From the NCBI RefSeq assembly GCF_013394165.1, contig NZ_CP041331.1, positions 434,001 to 498,000 on the forward strand: a stretch of 64,000 nucleotides of DNA, given 5' to 3'. The translations under genes and the position numbers were made by a program. The notes under the pieces are model-generated. The model made no database searches, had not been told where the DNA came from, and was given only the letters and a program-made list of their open reading frames with translations. Within the stretch, counting starts at the first letter, position 1, and each line of letters begins with the position of its first letter. Shown here piece after piece: positions 30,320 through 38,858 of this stretch. Origin of the DNA: Pseudoalteromonas sp. Scap06 (GTDB lineage Bacteria; Pseudomonadota; Gammaproteobacteria; Enterobacterales; Alteromonadaceae).

Positions 30320-31397
30320 TAGCGGCTTATTACCTGATAATATTGCAGCGCTTGCTGCGTATAGCTCAGCTAAAAGTGAAAAGTTAACCGGTACAACGTG
30401 GCTCAATGCGAATGAAAGCCCGTATGCTAAAAACCTTGAAATAACAATTGAAGACTTGAATCGTTACCCCGATCCTCAGCCTCAATTGGTCATTGACCGC
30501 TACGCTGCCTATGCTGAGCTTGAAAACGAAAATGTATTAATGACTCGCGGCGCAGATGAAGGCATTGAATTATTAGTACGTACCTACTGTGAACCGTCAA
30601 AAGACAGTATTGCACTATTTTTACCAACATATGGTATGTACAAAGTAACGGCCGATACACACAACGTCGCAATCAATGGCCTAACACAAGCGCTTTTATT
30701 AAATGGCAGCGTGGATGAAATAGTTGCCGCTGTGGGTAGCTCAAAACTAGTGTTTATTTGTAATCCAAATAATCCAACTGGAAGCTTAACGCCGCTAGAT
30801 AAAGTAAAAGCCATTGCCACTGCGCTTGCAGGTAAAGCATTAGTGATTGTTGATGAAGCCTACATAGAGTTTTGTCCAGAGCAAAGTGCAACACAACTTA
30901 TAAACGAGTTTAGTAACATTGTTGTGCTTCGTACACTCTCAAAAGCATTCGCACTCGCGGGTTTAAGAACAGGGTTTACTCTCGCTCAGGCCAGTGTATT
31001 AGCGCCTATTCGTAAAGTCATTGCACCGTATCCGGTATCGGGTGTGGTGGCCAGTATTGCAGCACAAGCCATTGCCCCTGATGCCATTACCTCAATGCGT
31101 CGCCAAGTAACGATTTTAAATAGCTTAAAGTTAAAGCTTATTGACTGGTTAAACGCCTCCCCTGCAGTATTAAAAATACTCACTGGTGAAGGCAACTTCG
31201 TTACTTTAAAGTTAGCTAACAAGGATTACTTTAAACAAGCGCTTAAACAAGGCTTAGTAATGCGCGCCTTCACCTTATTTAATGAAGATGATTGGCTACG
31301 TATTTCAATTGGTAATGAGCAAGAATTAGAACAAGTAAAAATTTGGTTAGATGGCCTGCAATTGCCACAAACCGCAGCACAACAGGAAGTATCATGA
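30309..31397 (+). CDS. hisC: histidinol-phosphate aminotransferase
   Basis: This is a 362-aa PLP enzyme of fold type I that converts imidazole acetol phosphate to histidinol phosphate. WLNANESPY at the N-terminus, CNPNNPTG, the VIVDEAYIEF Asp/Tyr segment, and the PLP lysine in LRTLSKAFALAGLRTGF are visible. The ATG overlaps the end of hisD, and its stop shares the ATGA overlap with hisB, indicating coupled translation. Confidence 0.97.
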   Translation: MSNDSGLLPDNIAALAAYSSAKSEKLTGTTWLNANESPYAKNLEITIEDLNRYPDPQPQLVIDRYAAYAELENENVLMTRGADEGIELLVRTYCEPSKDSIALFLPTYGMYKVTADTHNVAINGLTQALLLNGSVDEIVAAVGSSKLVFICNPNNPTGSLTPLDKVKAIATALAGKALVIVDEAYIEFCPEQSATQLINEFSNIVVLRTLSKAFALAGLRTGFTLAQASVLAPIRKVIAPYPVSGVVASIAAQAIAPDAITSMRRQVTILNSLKLKLIDWLNASPAVLKILTGEGNFVTLKLANKDYFKQALKQGLVMRAFTLFNEDDWLRISIGNEQELEQVKIWLDGLQLPQTAAQQEVS

Positions 31398-32455
31398 GTA
31401 ACCCCTATTTATTTATAGACCGCGATGGCACTATTATTGAAGAGCCAATCACCGATAAACAAGTCGACAGCCTTGAAAAACTAGCGTTTTTACCAGGTGT
31501 CATTCCTGCCTTATTGCAACTGCAAGCAGCAGGCTATCGCTTAGTGATGGTATCGAATCAAGATGGCTTGGGCACAGACAGCTTTCCAACTGCCGATTTC
31601 GATATTGCTCAAGACAAAATGATGGACATACTGCATAGCCAAGGCATTAGCTTTGAGTCAGTATTAATTTGCCCACATTTTGATGAACAAAACTGTGATT
31701 GCCGTAAACCTAAAACGGGTTTATTAACTGAACTTATGCGCTCAGGCAAAGTTGATTTAGCACGTTCATATGTAATTGGCGATCGCCAAACCGATATTGG
31801 CCTTGCGCAAAACTTATGTTGTGAAGGCATTTTGTACGATGGCAGCTGGCCTGCCATTGTTACCAAGCTAACCACAGCCAACCGCGAAGGCCGTGTTACG
31901 CGTAACACCAAAGAAACGCAAATTGATGTAGCGGTTAACCTTGATCAAACGAAAAATGGCAGCATAGACACTGGCCTTGGCTTTTTTGATCACATGCTGG
32001 ATCAAATTCGCACGCACGCCAACATTGGTTTAAACATTAAAGCCGAAGGCGATTTACACATAGACGAGCACCACCTTGTTGAAGACATTGGTATTGCTTT
32101 AGGTGTTGCCCTTAAACAAGCGCTTGGCACTAAATCGCAAATAGCGCGCTATGGTTTTGCACTGCCAATGGATGAATGTAAAGCAGAGGCACAAATTGAT
32201 TTATCGGGTCGCGCTTCATTTGTATTAAACGCTAACTTTAGCCGTGAAAAAGCCGGTGATTTAGACGTACAAATGGTTGAGCACTTTTTTAAAAGCTTAA
32301 GCGATAATGCCGCTATTAGCCTTATTTTATCGGTGAGTGACGGTAACTGTCATCACCAAGTAGAAGGCTTATTTAAAGCGTTTTCACGTGCTCTTCGTAT
32401 GGCAGTAGCACAAGACACCAGCCAACAAACAGCCAGCTCTAAGGGATGTTTATGA
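31394..32455 (+). CDS. hisB: bifunctional histidinol-phosphatase/IGP dehydratase
   Basis: This 353-aa fusion has two parts. The N-terminal HAD phosphatase (about 1-165) has IDRDGT and a zinc loop CPHFDEQNCDCRKPKTG. The C-terminal imidazoleglycerol-phosphate dehydratase (about 166-353) has GFFDHMLDQ and DEHHLVEDIGI. It performs steps 6 and 8 of the pathway. The start is the ATG at 31394, overlapping the hisC stop (ATGA); a longer frame from 31343 is only the hisC coding strand in another frame. The stop overlaps hisH the same way. Confidence 0.97.
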   Translation: MSNPYLFIDRDGTIIEEPITDKQVDSLEKLAFLPGVIPALLQLQAAGYRLVMVSNQDGLGTDSFPTADFDIAQDKMMDILHSQGISFESVLICPHFDEQNCDCRKPKTGLLTELMRSGKVDLARSYVIGDRQTDIGLAQNLCCEGILYDGSWPAIVTKLTTANREGRVTRNTKETQIDVAVNLDQTKNGSIDTGLGFFDHMLDQIRTHANIGLNIKAEGDLHIDEHHLVEDIGIALGVALKQALGTKSQIARYGFALPMDECKAEAQIDLSGRASFVLNANFSREKAGDLDVQMVEHFFKSLSDNAAISLILSVSDGNCHHQVEGLFKAFSRALRMAVAQDTSQQTASSKGCL

Positions 32456-33042
32456 TTGCCATAATTAATACCGGGTGTGCCAATATAAATTCAGTGCGTT
32501 TTGCCTTTGAACGCTTAGGGCAAACGCCAACGGTAATTACCACACCAGAGCAGTTAAAAGGCTTTGAACGTGCAATATTACCCGGTGTTGGCCATGCATC
32601 AGTTGCTATGAAGCGTTTGGTTGATAATGGTTGGCAGCAAGCAATTAACGAATATCAGCGCCCGCTAATGGGAATTTGTTTAGGTATGCAGTTACTGTGC
32701 GAAAGCACCGAAGAAGGTAATGTGCAGTGCTTAGGTAAAATACCAGGGCAAGTAAAAGCCCTTGATGTTGGCAGTTTAACGTCGCCGCATATGGGTTGGA
32801 ATAACTTAAGCATTAATAAAGAGCATGCACTTACTAAAGGGTTAACACAAGACGAGCAAGTGTACTTTGTTCATAGCTTTGCGCACACCGTAAACGACGC
32901 AACACTTGTAAGCGGCGAATACGGCCAAACCTTTTCGGCCATAGTTGCTAAAGACAACTACGCTGGCATGCAATTTCACCCTGAGCGCAGTGCAAAAGTA
33001 GGCACCCGTTTATTACAAAATTTTGTTGATTGGCAGTTATAA
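32452..33042 (+). CDS. hisH: imidazole glycerol phosphate synthase subunit HisH
   Basis: This 196-aa class I glutamine amidotransferase subunit supplies ammonia to HisF. The triad is Cys in GICLGMQLL, with His and Glu in QFHPERS. I choose the ATG at 32452 because AAGGGA lies six bases before it and it overlaps the hisB stop as ATGA. An ATG two codons earlier would leave no room for a Shine-Dalgarno. A 33-bp gap separates it from hisA. Confidence 0.96.
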   Translation: MIAIINTGCANINSVRFAFERLGQTPTVITTPEQLKGFERAILPGVGHASVAMKRLVDNGWQQAINEYQRPLMGICLGMQLLCESTEEGNVQCLGKIPGQVKALDVGSLTSPHMGWNNLSINKEHALTKGLTQDEQVYFVHSFAHTVNDATLVSGEYGQTFSAIVAKDNYAGMQFHPERSAKVGTRLLQNFVDWQL

Positions 33043-33075
33043 ACAGCCCATTAACCAACAATAAAGAGATTATTT

Positions 33076-33810
33076 GTGATTATTCCAGCATTAGACGTAT
33101 TACAAAATCAAATTGTTCGTTTATACCAAGGTAAATACGACACCGCCCAGTTTTATCCTTTCGAGCTTGGCGCACGGTTAAAAGAATACGCCGACAGCGG
33201 CGCAGGTAAATTACACCTTGTAGATTTAGAAGGCGCACGCGATCCAAGTAAAAAACAGTGGCAACATATTCAAGCTGCAACTAAAGCGCTTAATGTACCG
33301 TACCAAGTGGGCGGCGGTATTCGCTCAGAGCAAGACGTGAGCGATTGGCTAAAAGCCGGTGCTAACCAAGTGGTTATTGGCTCAATGGCGGTAGAAAAAC
33401 GCGAGCAAGTAAAAGCCTGGATTGAACAATTTGGCGCCGAGCACTTTGTAATTGCCCTTGATGTAAATAAAACAGCCACAGGATGGGCACCTGCTACTCA
33501 CGGTTGGCTAAGTGAATCTGAGTTTGGTTTACTTGAGCTTGTTGATTTTTACGTTGCTCTGGATGTTATTGACTTTTTATGCACGGACATTAGCAAAGAT
33601 GGCACCATGTCAGGCCCTTCTTTTGCGCTTTATGAAGATTTAATTAATCATAATGCAAATATTAAAGTGCAAGCCTCAGGTGGGGTAAGCTCGTTAGATG
33701 ATATTAAAAAGCTCAATGAACTTGGTGTGGGTGGCGTAATTTTAGGTAAGTCACTACTTGATGGCGCATTTAGTGTTGAGGAGGCGTTAGCATGTTATCA
33801 AAACGCATAA
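33076..33810 (+). CDS. hisA: ProFAR isomerase HisA
   Basis: This 244-aa TIM-barrel enzyme starts at a GTG ([19 protein letters not shown]). Asp7 of the N-terminal strand and the later [12 protein letters not shown] motif give the general acid/base pair that opens the ribosyl ring of ProFAR. Two-fold phosphate sites GGGIR and ASGGVSS are visible. A GAG-rich stretch (AAAGAGAT) precedes the start. The 3' end overlaps hisF by 19 bases. Confidence 0.96.
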   Translation: MIIPALDVLQNQIVRLYQGKYDTAQFYPFELGARLKEYADSGAGKLHLVDLEGARDPSKKQWQHIQAATKALNVPYQVGGGIRSEQDVSDWLKAGANQVVIGSMAVEKREQVKAWIEQFGAEHFVIALDVNKTATGWAPATHGWLSESEFGLLELVDFYVALDVIDFLCTDISKDGTMSGPSFALYEDLINHNANIKVQASGGVSSLDDIKKLNELGVGGVILGKSLLDGAFSVEEALACYQNA

Positions 33811-34571
33811 TCCCCTGTTTAGATGTAAAAGATGGCCAAGTAGTAAAAGGCGTTAAATTTAAAAGCCATGAAATAGTGGGAGATATTTTAACAATGGCAA
33901 AAGCATACAGCGATGCTGGTGCCGATGAACTGGTTTTTTACGAAATCAGCGCAAGTGTTGAAAAACGCCTACTTGATGTTAACTGGGTTGAAAACATTGC
34001 CCGCCACATTGATATTCCATTTTGTGTGGCTGGCGGTATTAAATCGGTAGCCGATGCAGCACGGGTTTTAGAGCGTGGTGCCGATAAAATAAGTATCAAC
34101 AGCCCTGCTATTGCACGCCCTGAACTCATAAAAGAGCTACACGATGAATTTGGTAAGCAATGTGTTGTTGTAGGTATTGACAGTTTTTACGATGAAGTAA
34201 CCGGCGAATACTTAGTGTATCAATTAACCGGCGATCCTAATGCGTCAAGCCGCACCCGTTACAAAACCGAGGAATGGGTTAAACGCGTACAAGACTTAGG
34301 TGCAGGCGAAATCGTTTTAAATTGTATGAACCAAGATGGTGTTCGCAACGGTTACGACAACGAGCAACTCAGCAAAATACGCCAGCTGTGTGATATTCCT
34401 TTAATCGCCTCAGGCGGTGCAGGCAGCATGCAAGATTTTGTTGATGTATTTAAACAAAGCGAAGTCGATGGCGCATTGGCAGCAAGCGTTTTTCACAAAA
34501 ACGTGATAAACATCGGTGAACTAAAACAATTTTTAATCGATAACCAAGTGGCAGCAAGACTATGCAAGTAA
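33792..34571 (+). CDS. hisF: imidazole glycerol phosphate synthase subunit HisF
   Basis: This 259-aa cyclase TIM barrel has catalytic Asp11 ([15 protein letters not shown]) and Asp130 ([11 protein letters not shown]), with phosphate-binding loops VAGGIKS and ASGGAGS. With HisH it makes IGP and AICAR. This is the intact functional copy. A mosaic, broken second copy lies at 42401-43181. It overlaps hisA upstream (19 bases) and hisIE downstream (10 bases). Confidence 0.97.
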   Translation: MLSKRIIPCLDVKDGQVVKGVKFKSHEIVGDILTMAKAYSDAGADELVFYEISASVEKRLLDVNWVENIARHIDIPFCVAGGIKSVADAARVLERGADKISINSPAIARPELIKELHDEFGKQCVVVGIDSFYDEVTGEYLVYQLTGDPNASSRTRYKTEEWVKRVQDLGAGEIVLNCMNQDGVRNGYDNEQLSKIRQLCDIPLIASGGAGSMQDFVDVFKQSEVDGALAASVFHKNVINIGELKQFLIDNQVAARLCK

Positions 34572-35176
34572 CCTTAGAAAACCAAACTCAAGTTGATTTC
34601 GCTAAAAGCGAGATGATCCCTGCCATTGTTCAAGATGCCCGCTCTGGCGTAATTTTAATGCAAGGCTTTATGAACAGCGAAGCGCTTAAAGTAACACTTG
34701 AAAGTAATAAAGTGACTTTTTATTCGCGCTCTAAATCGCGTTTATGGACCAAAGGCGAATCATCAGAAAACTTTTTAAACGTGGTATCGGTTCATACCGA
34801 TTGTGACTACGACTCAATTTTAGTAATGGCTAACCCAGAGGGCCCAACGTGCCACTTAGGCACACAAAGCTGCTTTGGCGATGATGCTAAACCAAGCTTA
34901 AGCTTTTTAGCACAATTAGAAGATGTCATTGTTGAGCGTAAAAATGATGATCCAGCTAAAAGCTACACTGCGTCACTGTTCGCAGAAGACTTAAGCCGTA
35001 GCTGTCAAAAAGTAGGCGAAGAAGGTGTAGAAGTGGCGCTTGCAGCAATGAAACACGACAACAATGAACTTACCAACGAATCGGCCGATTTGTTGTATCA
35101 CCTCGTTGTACTACTACAACGCCAAGGGTTAGAACTCACTGATGTAGTTGCTTGCCTACAAGGTCGTCATAAGTAA
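34562..35176 (+). CDS. hisI: bifunctional PRA-CH/PRA-PH HisIE
   Basis: This 204-aa fusion of phosphoribosyl-AMP cyclohydrolase (about 1-115) and phosphoribosyl-ATP pyrophosphatase (about 116-204) carries out steps 2 and 3. The cyclohydrolase part shows [21 protein letters not shown] metal ligands and the Cys pair in TCHLGTQSC. The pyrophosphatase part shows [13 protein letters not shown] and [10 protein letters not shown]. It is the last gene of the operon, followed by a hairpin terminator. A deleted copy lies at 43172-43514. Confidence 0.96.
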   Translation: MQVTLENQTQVDFAKSEMIPAIVQDARSGVILMQGFMNSEALKVTLESNKVTFYSRSKSRLWTKGESSENFLNVVSVHTDCDYDSILVMANPEGPTCHLGTQSCFGDDAKPSLSFLAQLEDVIVERKNDDPAKSYTASLFAEDLSRSCQKVGEEGVEVALAAMKHDNNELTNESADLLYHLVVLLQRQGLELTDVVACLQGRHK

Positions 35177-35180
35177 ATAC

Positions 35181-35219
35181 AACGATTACTGTGTGCGCCA
35201 TTATGTGGCGCACATCGTT
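35181..35219 (+). terminator. hairpin after the his operon
   Basis: Inner stem GTGCGCCA/TGGCGCAC (35193-35200, 35206-35213) is extended by outer arms AACGAT/ATCGTT. The T-run is short and displaced. The same hairpin with one changed loop base is repeated after the hisIE remnant at 43519-43557. Confidence 0.7.
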
Positions 35220-35289
35220 ATAAAAAGCCATAATTTTTCTTTTTAATTCAGCCTCTCAATAGCATTTATTCTCTCCCTTAGGTATCCTT

Positions 35290-35660
35290 TAACTAGGGTC
35301 TGCTGACCTTTGCGGATTAATATTTATTCAAACTAGGGGCGGTTTAATCCCGGCGCGAGGTTTGCAACCTAGTGGGCTCGATAACTGCTCCTGCGTTATT
35401 CTACTGGCTTACATCCATGTAAGAATAAGTAAAAACCGAGCAAAGCTTCCGCGTCCTGCTCACGCCCCTTACCTACATCCATGTAGGCAACAAAGAGTAA
35501 ATAGCCTCTAGGCAGAACCCTTCGGGCAGCGCCTGTTTGGCATTGATGCTGCGTTATCGCCTATTTATGTGGAATATTCACACTACTTAGGCTCTTCCTT
35601 GCCTAAATACCAAACAAACTGCTGCAAATTTAATCTCAAAAGGTCAACAGCCCCTAATTA
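35290..35660. mobile_element. MITE-like element with long imperfect terminal inverted repeats
   Basis: The left end (TAACTAGGGTCTGCTGACCT, continuing TTGCGGATTAATATTTATT) matches the inverted right end (TAATTAGGGGCTGTTGACCT, continuing TTTGAGATTAAATTTGCAG) over about 45 bases with gaps. The roughly 370-bp body has no ORF but several small hairpins with CATCCATG loops. This is the form of a non-autonomous transposable element. It begins exactly where homology between the two his 3' UTR copies ends (35288 against 43628). Confidence 0.7.
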
Positions 35661-35672
35661 ACTTTGACTAAA

Positions 35673-36212
35673 TTATTTATGCTTACCCGGTAACATAGAA
35701 CCCAATACGCCATCTTGCTTTATGAAACCATGATAAAGTGCAGCGCTTACATGCATAAAAATAAACAGTAAAAATGCATAAGCAATTAAGCCATGTGCTT
35801 CACGAAAAAATGCATAGGTCTCAATATTTTTACTAACTAAATTAGGCAAAGTAAATATACCAAAAAAGCTCACAGAACGTTCGTCAGCACTTTGCATTAA
35901 CCAGCCTGAAATTGGCATTAAAATCATAGACGCATATAAGCCCACTTGGGTTAAATGTGCCGCTAAAGCTTGTGCTTTAGGCACACTTTGGGGTAACGCA
36001 GGGCTTTTATACAGTACTTTATTAATTAATCTTATTGCAACTAGTATCAGTGCTAACACACCAAACGATTTATGTAGTTGTATAGCTTCTACTTGCCATA
36101 CGGCTAAGCTTTGTACCATCGATAAACCAAGAAATAACATAGAAAGTATAATTAATGCCATTGCCCAGTGAATAAGCATACTCGACGCTGAGTATTTAGT
36201 AATAGTGTTCAT
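35673..36212 (-). CDS. cytochrome b561 family protein
   Basis: This 179-aa membrane protein has four predicted helices: LIHWAMALIILSMLFLGL, HKSFGVLALILVAIRLI, VGLYASMILMPISGWLM and HGLIAYAFLLFIFMHVSAALYH. His residues in helices 1, 2 and 4 are candidate haem b ligands, as in CybB/YodB proteins. It would pass electrons within the inner membrane. It lies 16 bp downstream of the catalase-like gene, so the two form a unit; electron supply to a periplasmic haem peroxidase is plausible but unproven. Confidence 0.87.
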   Translation of the reverse strand: MNTITKYSASSMLIHWAMALIILSMLFLGLSMVQSLAVWQVEAIQLHKSFGVLALILVAIRLINKVLYKSPALPQSVPKAQALAAHLTQVGLYASMILMPISGWLMQSADERSVSFFGIFTLPNLVSKNIETYAFFREAHGLIAYAFLLFIFMHVSAALYHGFIKQDGVLGSMLPGKHK

Positions 36213-36228
36213 TGACTCGTTCCTGTGA

Positions 36229-37236
36229 TTAATTATTTAAAAGTACTTCTTTAGCACGACGACGAAATGACTCTGCATACGCAGCGCCACGGGCACGTAA
36301 AATAGGATCGGCACTTGGCTCAATACCTGTTGGTAATACCAGCGGATCAAAGTTCATGTTTTCACATACCCCACCCTCTTGTGCTTGCAAGCGTGATATT
36401 ACTAACGTACCGGCGTTAATGGTTTTGCGCGATTGTGGCCATAAAACAGTTGGGTTGTTTTCATCATCTTCTTCGGTTGCAAAACTAAACAGCATATCGA
36501 ACTTAACCGAAGACTGAGCTACTTGGTCTTTAAGTTGTAGCTGCAACGCATCTGGTGAATTATTATTAAGTGGTTGGATGTTTTCATCACTTAATTGTGG
36601 TTTAGCAATCCAGCGTACGGCATGCTTTTCATCATTTTCATCCATCAAATAAAACGCATTGATACTGTGGTATTGCTCAGTGGCAAAGCTACTGGTTGGC
36701 GTGTAGCTTGCTTTCCAGTTATTAAAAGCAGCACTTTCAGGGTGTGCTGCAAAAAACGCTTTAATTTTTTCTGGGCTGCGCTTTTTAGTCACCGGATCGG
36801 GTGAAAGTGCTTGTAGTTGTTTAAAAAACGCTTCTGGCGTAGCTACCGCCATAACCGGAGGCGTATTCATTGCCACCCGCCATTCTTGGTTATCATCAGT
36901 AGTTATAGAAAACGCTAAACTACGCACAGGAGCTTTTAAATCAGGTGCAGTTGGATTATTACCCGCAATAGAAAAGCGACCTACAAAAGGAGTGGCCCCT
37001 AAATCAAATACCTTCGCTTGCGAATACTTAGCAAGCTCACCCGTTGACTCAAAAGAGCCTGCTAAACAAATACCTTTTGCGTGTGCTCGGCGAAATCCCT
37101 TATGGGTTTTATCACCTTGCTGTAAATTAACAAAACGCTGTGCAGTCACTGCGTCACGATTAAATGCGCCAGTAAAATACAAAATAGTCAGGGAAAATAA
37201 GCTAATAATTGCTATTAAGATGATTTTTTTACTCAT
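36229..37236 (-). CDS. catalase-related peroxidase (SrpA-like)
   Basis: This 335-aa monofunctional haem protein belongs to the small catalase-family peroxidases. An N-terminal hydrophobic stretch (IILIAIISLFSLTILYF) anchors or exports it. The distal His is in RRAHAKGICLAG near residue 52. The proximal haem Tyr is in RARGAAYAESFRRR near the C-terminus. It lacks the long C-terminal flavodoxin-like parts of true catalases. It should use peroxide with an external reductant, perhaps the neighbouring cytochrome b561. It opens the two-gene unit and faces the RND genes across a 540-bp gap. Confidence 0.87.
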   Translation of the reverse strand: MSKKIILIAIISLFSLTILYFTGAFNRDAVTAQRFVNLQQGDKTHKGFRRAHAKGICLAGSFESTGELAKYSQAKVFDLGATPFVGRFSIAGNNPTAPDLKAPVRSLAFSITTDDNQEWRVAMNTPPVMAVATPEAFFKQLQALSPDPVTKKRSPEKIKAFFAAHPESAAFNNWKASYTPTSSFATEQYHSINAFYLMDENDEKHAVRWIAKPQLSDENIQPLNNNSPDALQLQLKDQVAQSSVKFDMLFSFATEEDDENNPTVLWPQSRKTINAGTLVISRLQAQEGGVCENMNFDPLVLPTGIEPSADPILRARGAAYAESFRRRAKEVLLNN

Positions 37237-37777
37237 GGTAGGATTTGACCTCGTATGATTATTTTTTGATGACTATGTTGGAATTTTTCACAGTTAAAAT
37301 TACCCGCGAAAATAATGGCTAACCATTGCTGAGTGATGCTTTGAGTTGAAGTGTTTTTATCAAGCAATACCTACATCACTCTTACAAGACCGCTCCTAAG
37401 CAATTAATATTTCAATTTAATTTGTAAAAAGTATAGTTTGTGGTTTTAATACTATATACCTAATATTTTAGGCGTCTGCTTTTAAAATGCTGATTGTTAA
37501 TTATACTTAGCCCAACATAAAGCAAGTATTAAGTTGCACTTTTGGTGCTTTCTACAAAATCATACAAATTAAAACAAAACGGTACAGCAATAATAAACTA
37601 TTGAAATTAGAATGTTATTTATTACCTACTACCTTACTGCTTCTTTTAAAGTAGTTATAGTTTAATAACACACATTTCAGGTAAATTCGAAAATAAACGC
37701 AATTGGCTATTTTATAATTTTTACTGATTAAAAAATGCCAAAAATTAACAACGCACTTTTTATTTAAGGTAAGCCAT
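37237..37777. other. 540-bp AT-rich divergent intergenic region
   Basis: This region separates the catalase-like gene from the RND operon and must hold both promoters. I see no ORF, no clear operator and no regulator gene next to the efflux operon. Confidence 0.4.
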
Positions 37778-38848
37778 ATGATCAAAACACGTTGTTTTAC
37801 TCAATTTAATTTAATTAGTATTACGTTTCTACTTTTATTAGCCGGTTGCTCAGAAAGTGATGTCAGCACACAAAAACAAAACGAACCGCGTGCGGTTAAA
37901 CTAATAACCATAGGTGATGTTTCGCAATCAAAAACGCTCACCTACCCCGCCACTGTCGACACTATAAATAGCTCAAAGCTTGCTTTTCAGGTTAGCGGAA
38001 AGTTAGAAGCGCTTAACGTTATTGCTGCACAAAACGTAAACAAAGGCGATGTAATTGCTGTATTAGAACAACGAAACTTTATTAATGAGGTCAAGTCGAG
38101 CAAAATTCAGTTTGAAACAGCCGATAATGATTACCAACGTGGTTTGAAGCTCGTTAAAGATGGGGTTATTTCACAACGTGATATAGAGCAACTAAAATCT
38201 AAAAAAGAAGTAGCCGAATCGCAATATGACTCAGCGCAAAAAGCATTATCTGACAGTAAAATTATAGCGCCTTACGATGCTATTGTTGCAGAAGTACCGG
38301 TAAAGCAGCTTGAAAACATAAGTGCTGGGCAACACGTTGTTACTTTATTTGGTAAAGGTGAAATGGAAGCGGTGGTAAATATTCCCGCGTCTATTGTGGC
38401 CACAGTAGATTCTAAGCAGAACAATGTAGCCTCAGTAATTTTACAAGATGTATCAACTGCTCCCATTCCTGCAACATTTAGACGAGCCAATTTAGAAGCC
38501 GACTCAGCGAGCCAAACCTATGAAGTACGATTTGCCTTTGCTGTACCAAATAACCTTAATATATTGCCTGGCATGAATGCCAGTCTAAAAATCACCCGTG
38601 AAAGCAGCTCAAATACAACTCGCTTACTAGTGCCAACCTTTGCTATTTTTGAACAAAACGGAGAACACTTTGTTTGGACGGTTGACGCTAAAACAATGCA
38701 AGCTTCTAAAGCTCCCGTTAAAATTGAAAATGGCATTGGCGAGCAACTCATTGTCACTGACGGTTTAAAAGCCGGGGATGTAATTATTGGTGCAGGTGCA
38801 AACTATGTGACTGAGGGTATGAAAGTACGTCCTTGGACTAAAGCATAG
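37778..38848 (+). CDS. RND efflux periplasmic adaptor (membrane fusion lipoprotein)
   Basis: This 356-aa adaptor is of the AcrA/MexA/HlyD type. It has a lipoprotein signal with lipobox LLAGC (Cys24), a lipoyl-like half near residues 60-100 and 155-180 (SKLAFQVSGKLEAL, SKIIAPYDAIVAEV), a coiled-coil hairpin between them and a beta-barrel domain. It links the inner-membrane pump to an outer-membrane channel; no channel gene is nearby, so a TolC homologue elsewhere is implied. It is ten bases upstream of the pump gene. Confidence 0.92.
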   Translation: MIKTRCFTQFNLISITFLLLLAGCSESDVSTQKQNEPRAVKLITIGDVSQSKTLTYPATVDTINSSKLAFQVSGKLEALNVIAAQNVNKGDVIAVLEQRNFINEVKSSKIQFETADNDYQRGLKLVKDGVISQRDIEQLKSKKEVAESQYDSAQKALSDSKIIAPYDAIVAEVPVKQLENISAGQHVVTLFGKGEMEAVVNIPASIVATVDSKQNNVASVILQDVSTAPIPATFRRANLEADSASQTYEVRFAFAVPNNLNILPGMNASLKITRESSSNTTRLLVPTFAIFEQNGEHFVWTVDAKTMQASKAPVKIENGIGEQLIVTDGLKAGDVIIGAGANYVTEGMKVRPWTKA

Positions 38849-38858
38849 GAGCGCGATA

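Noticed and set aside
31343..31393. Upstream extension of hisB by 17 codons
   Set aside because: It is the hisC coding region in another frame. The ATG at 31394 overlaps the hisC stop and matches the HisB N-terminus.
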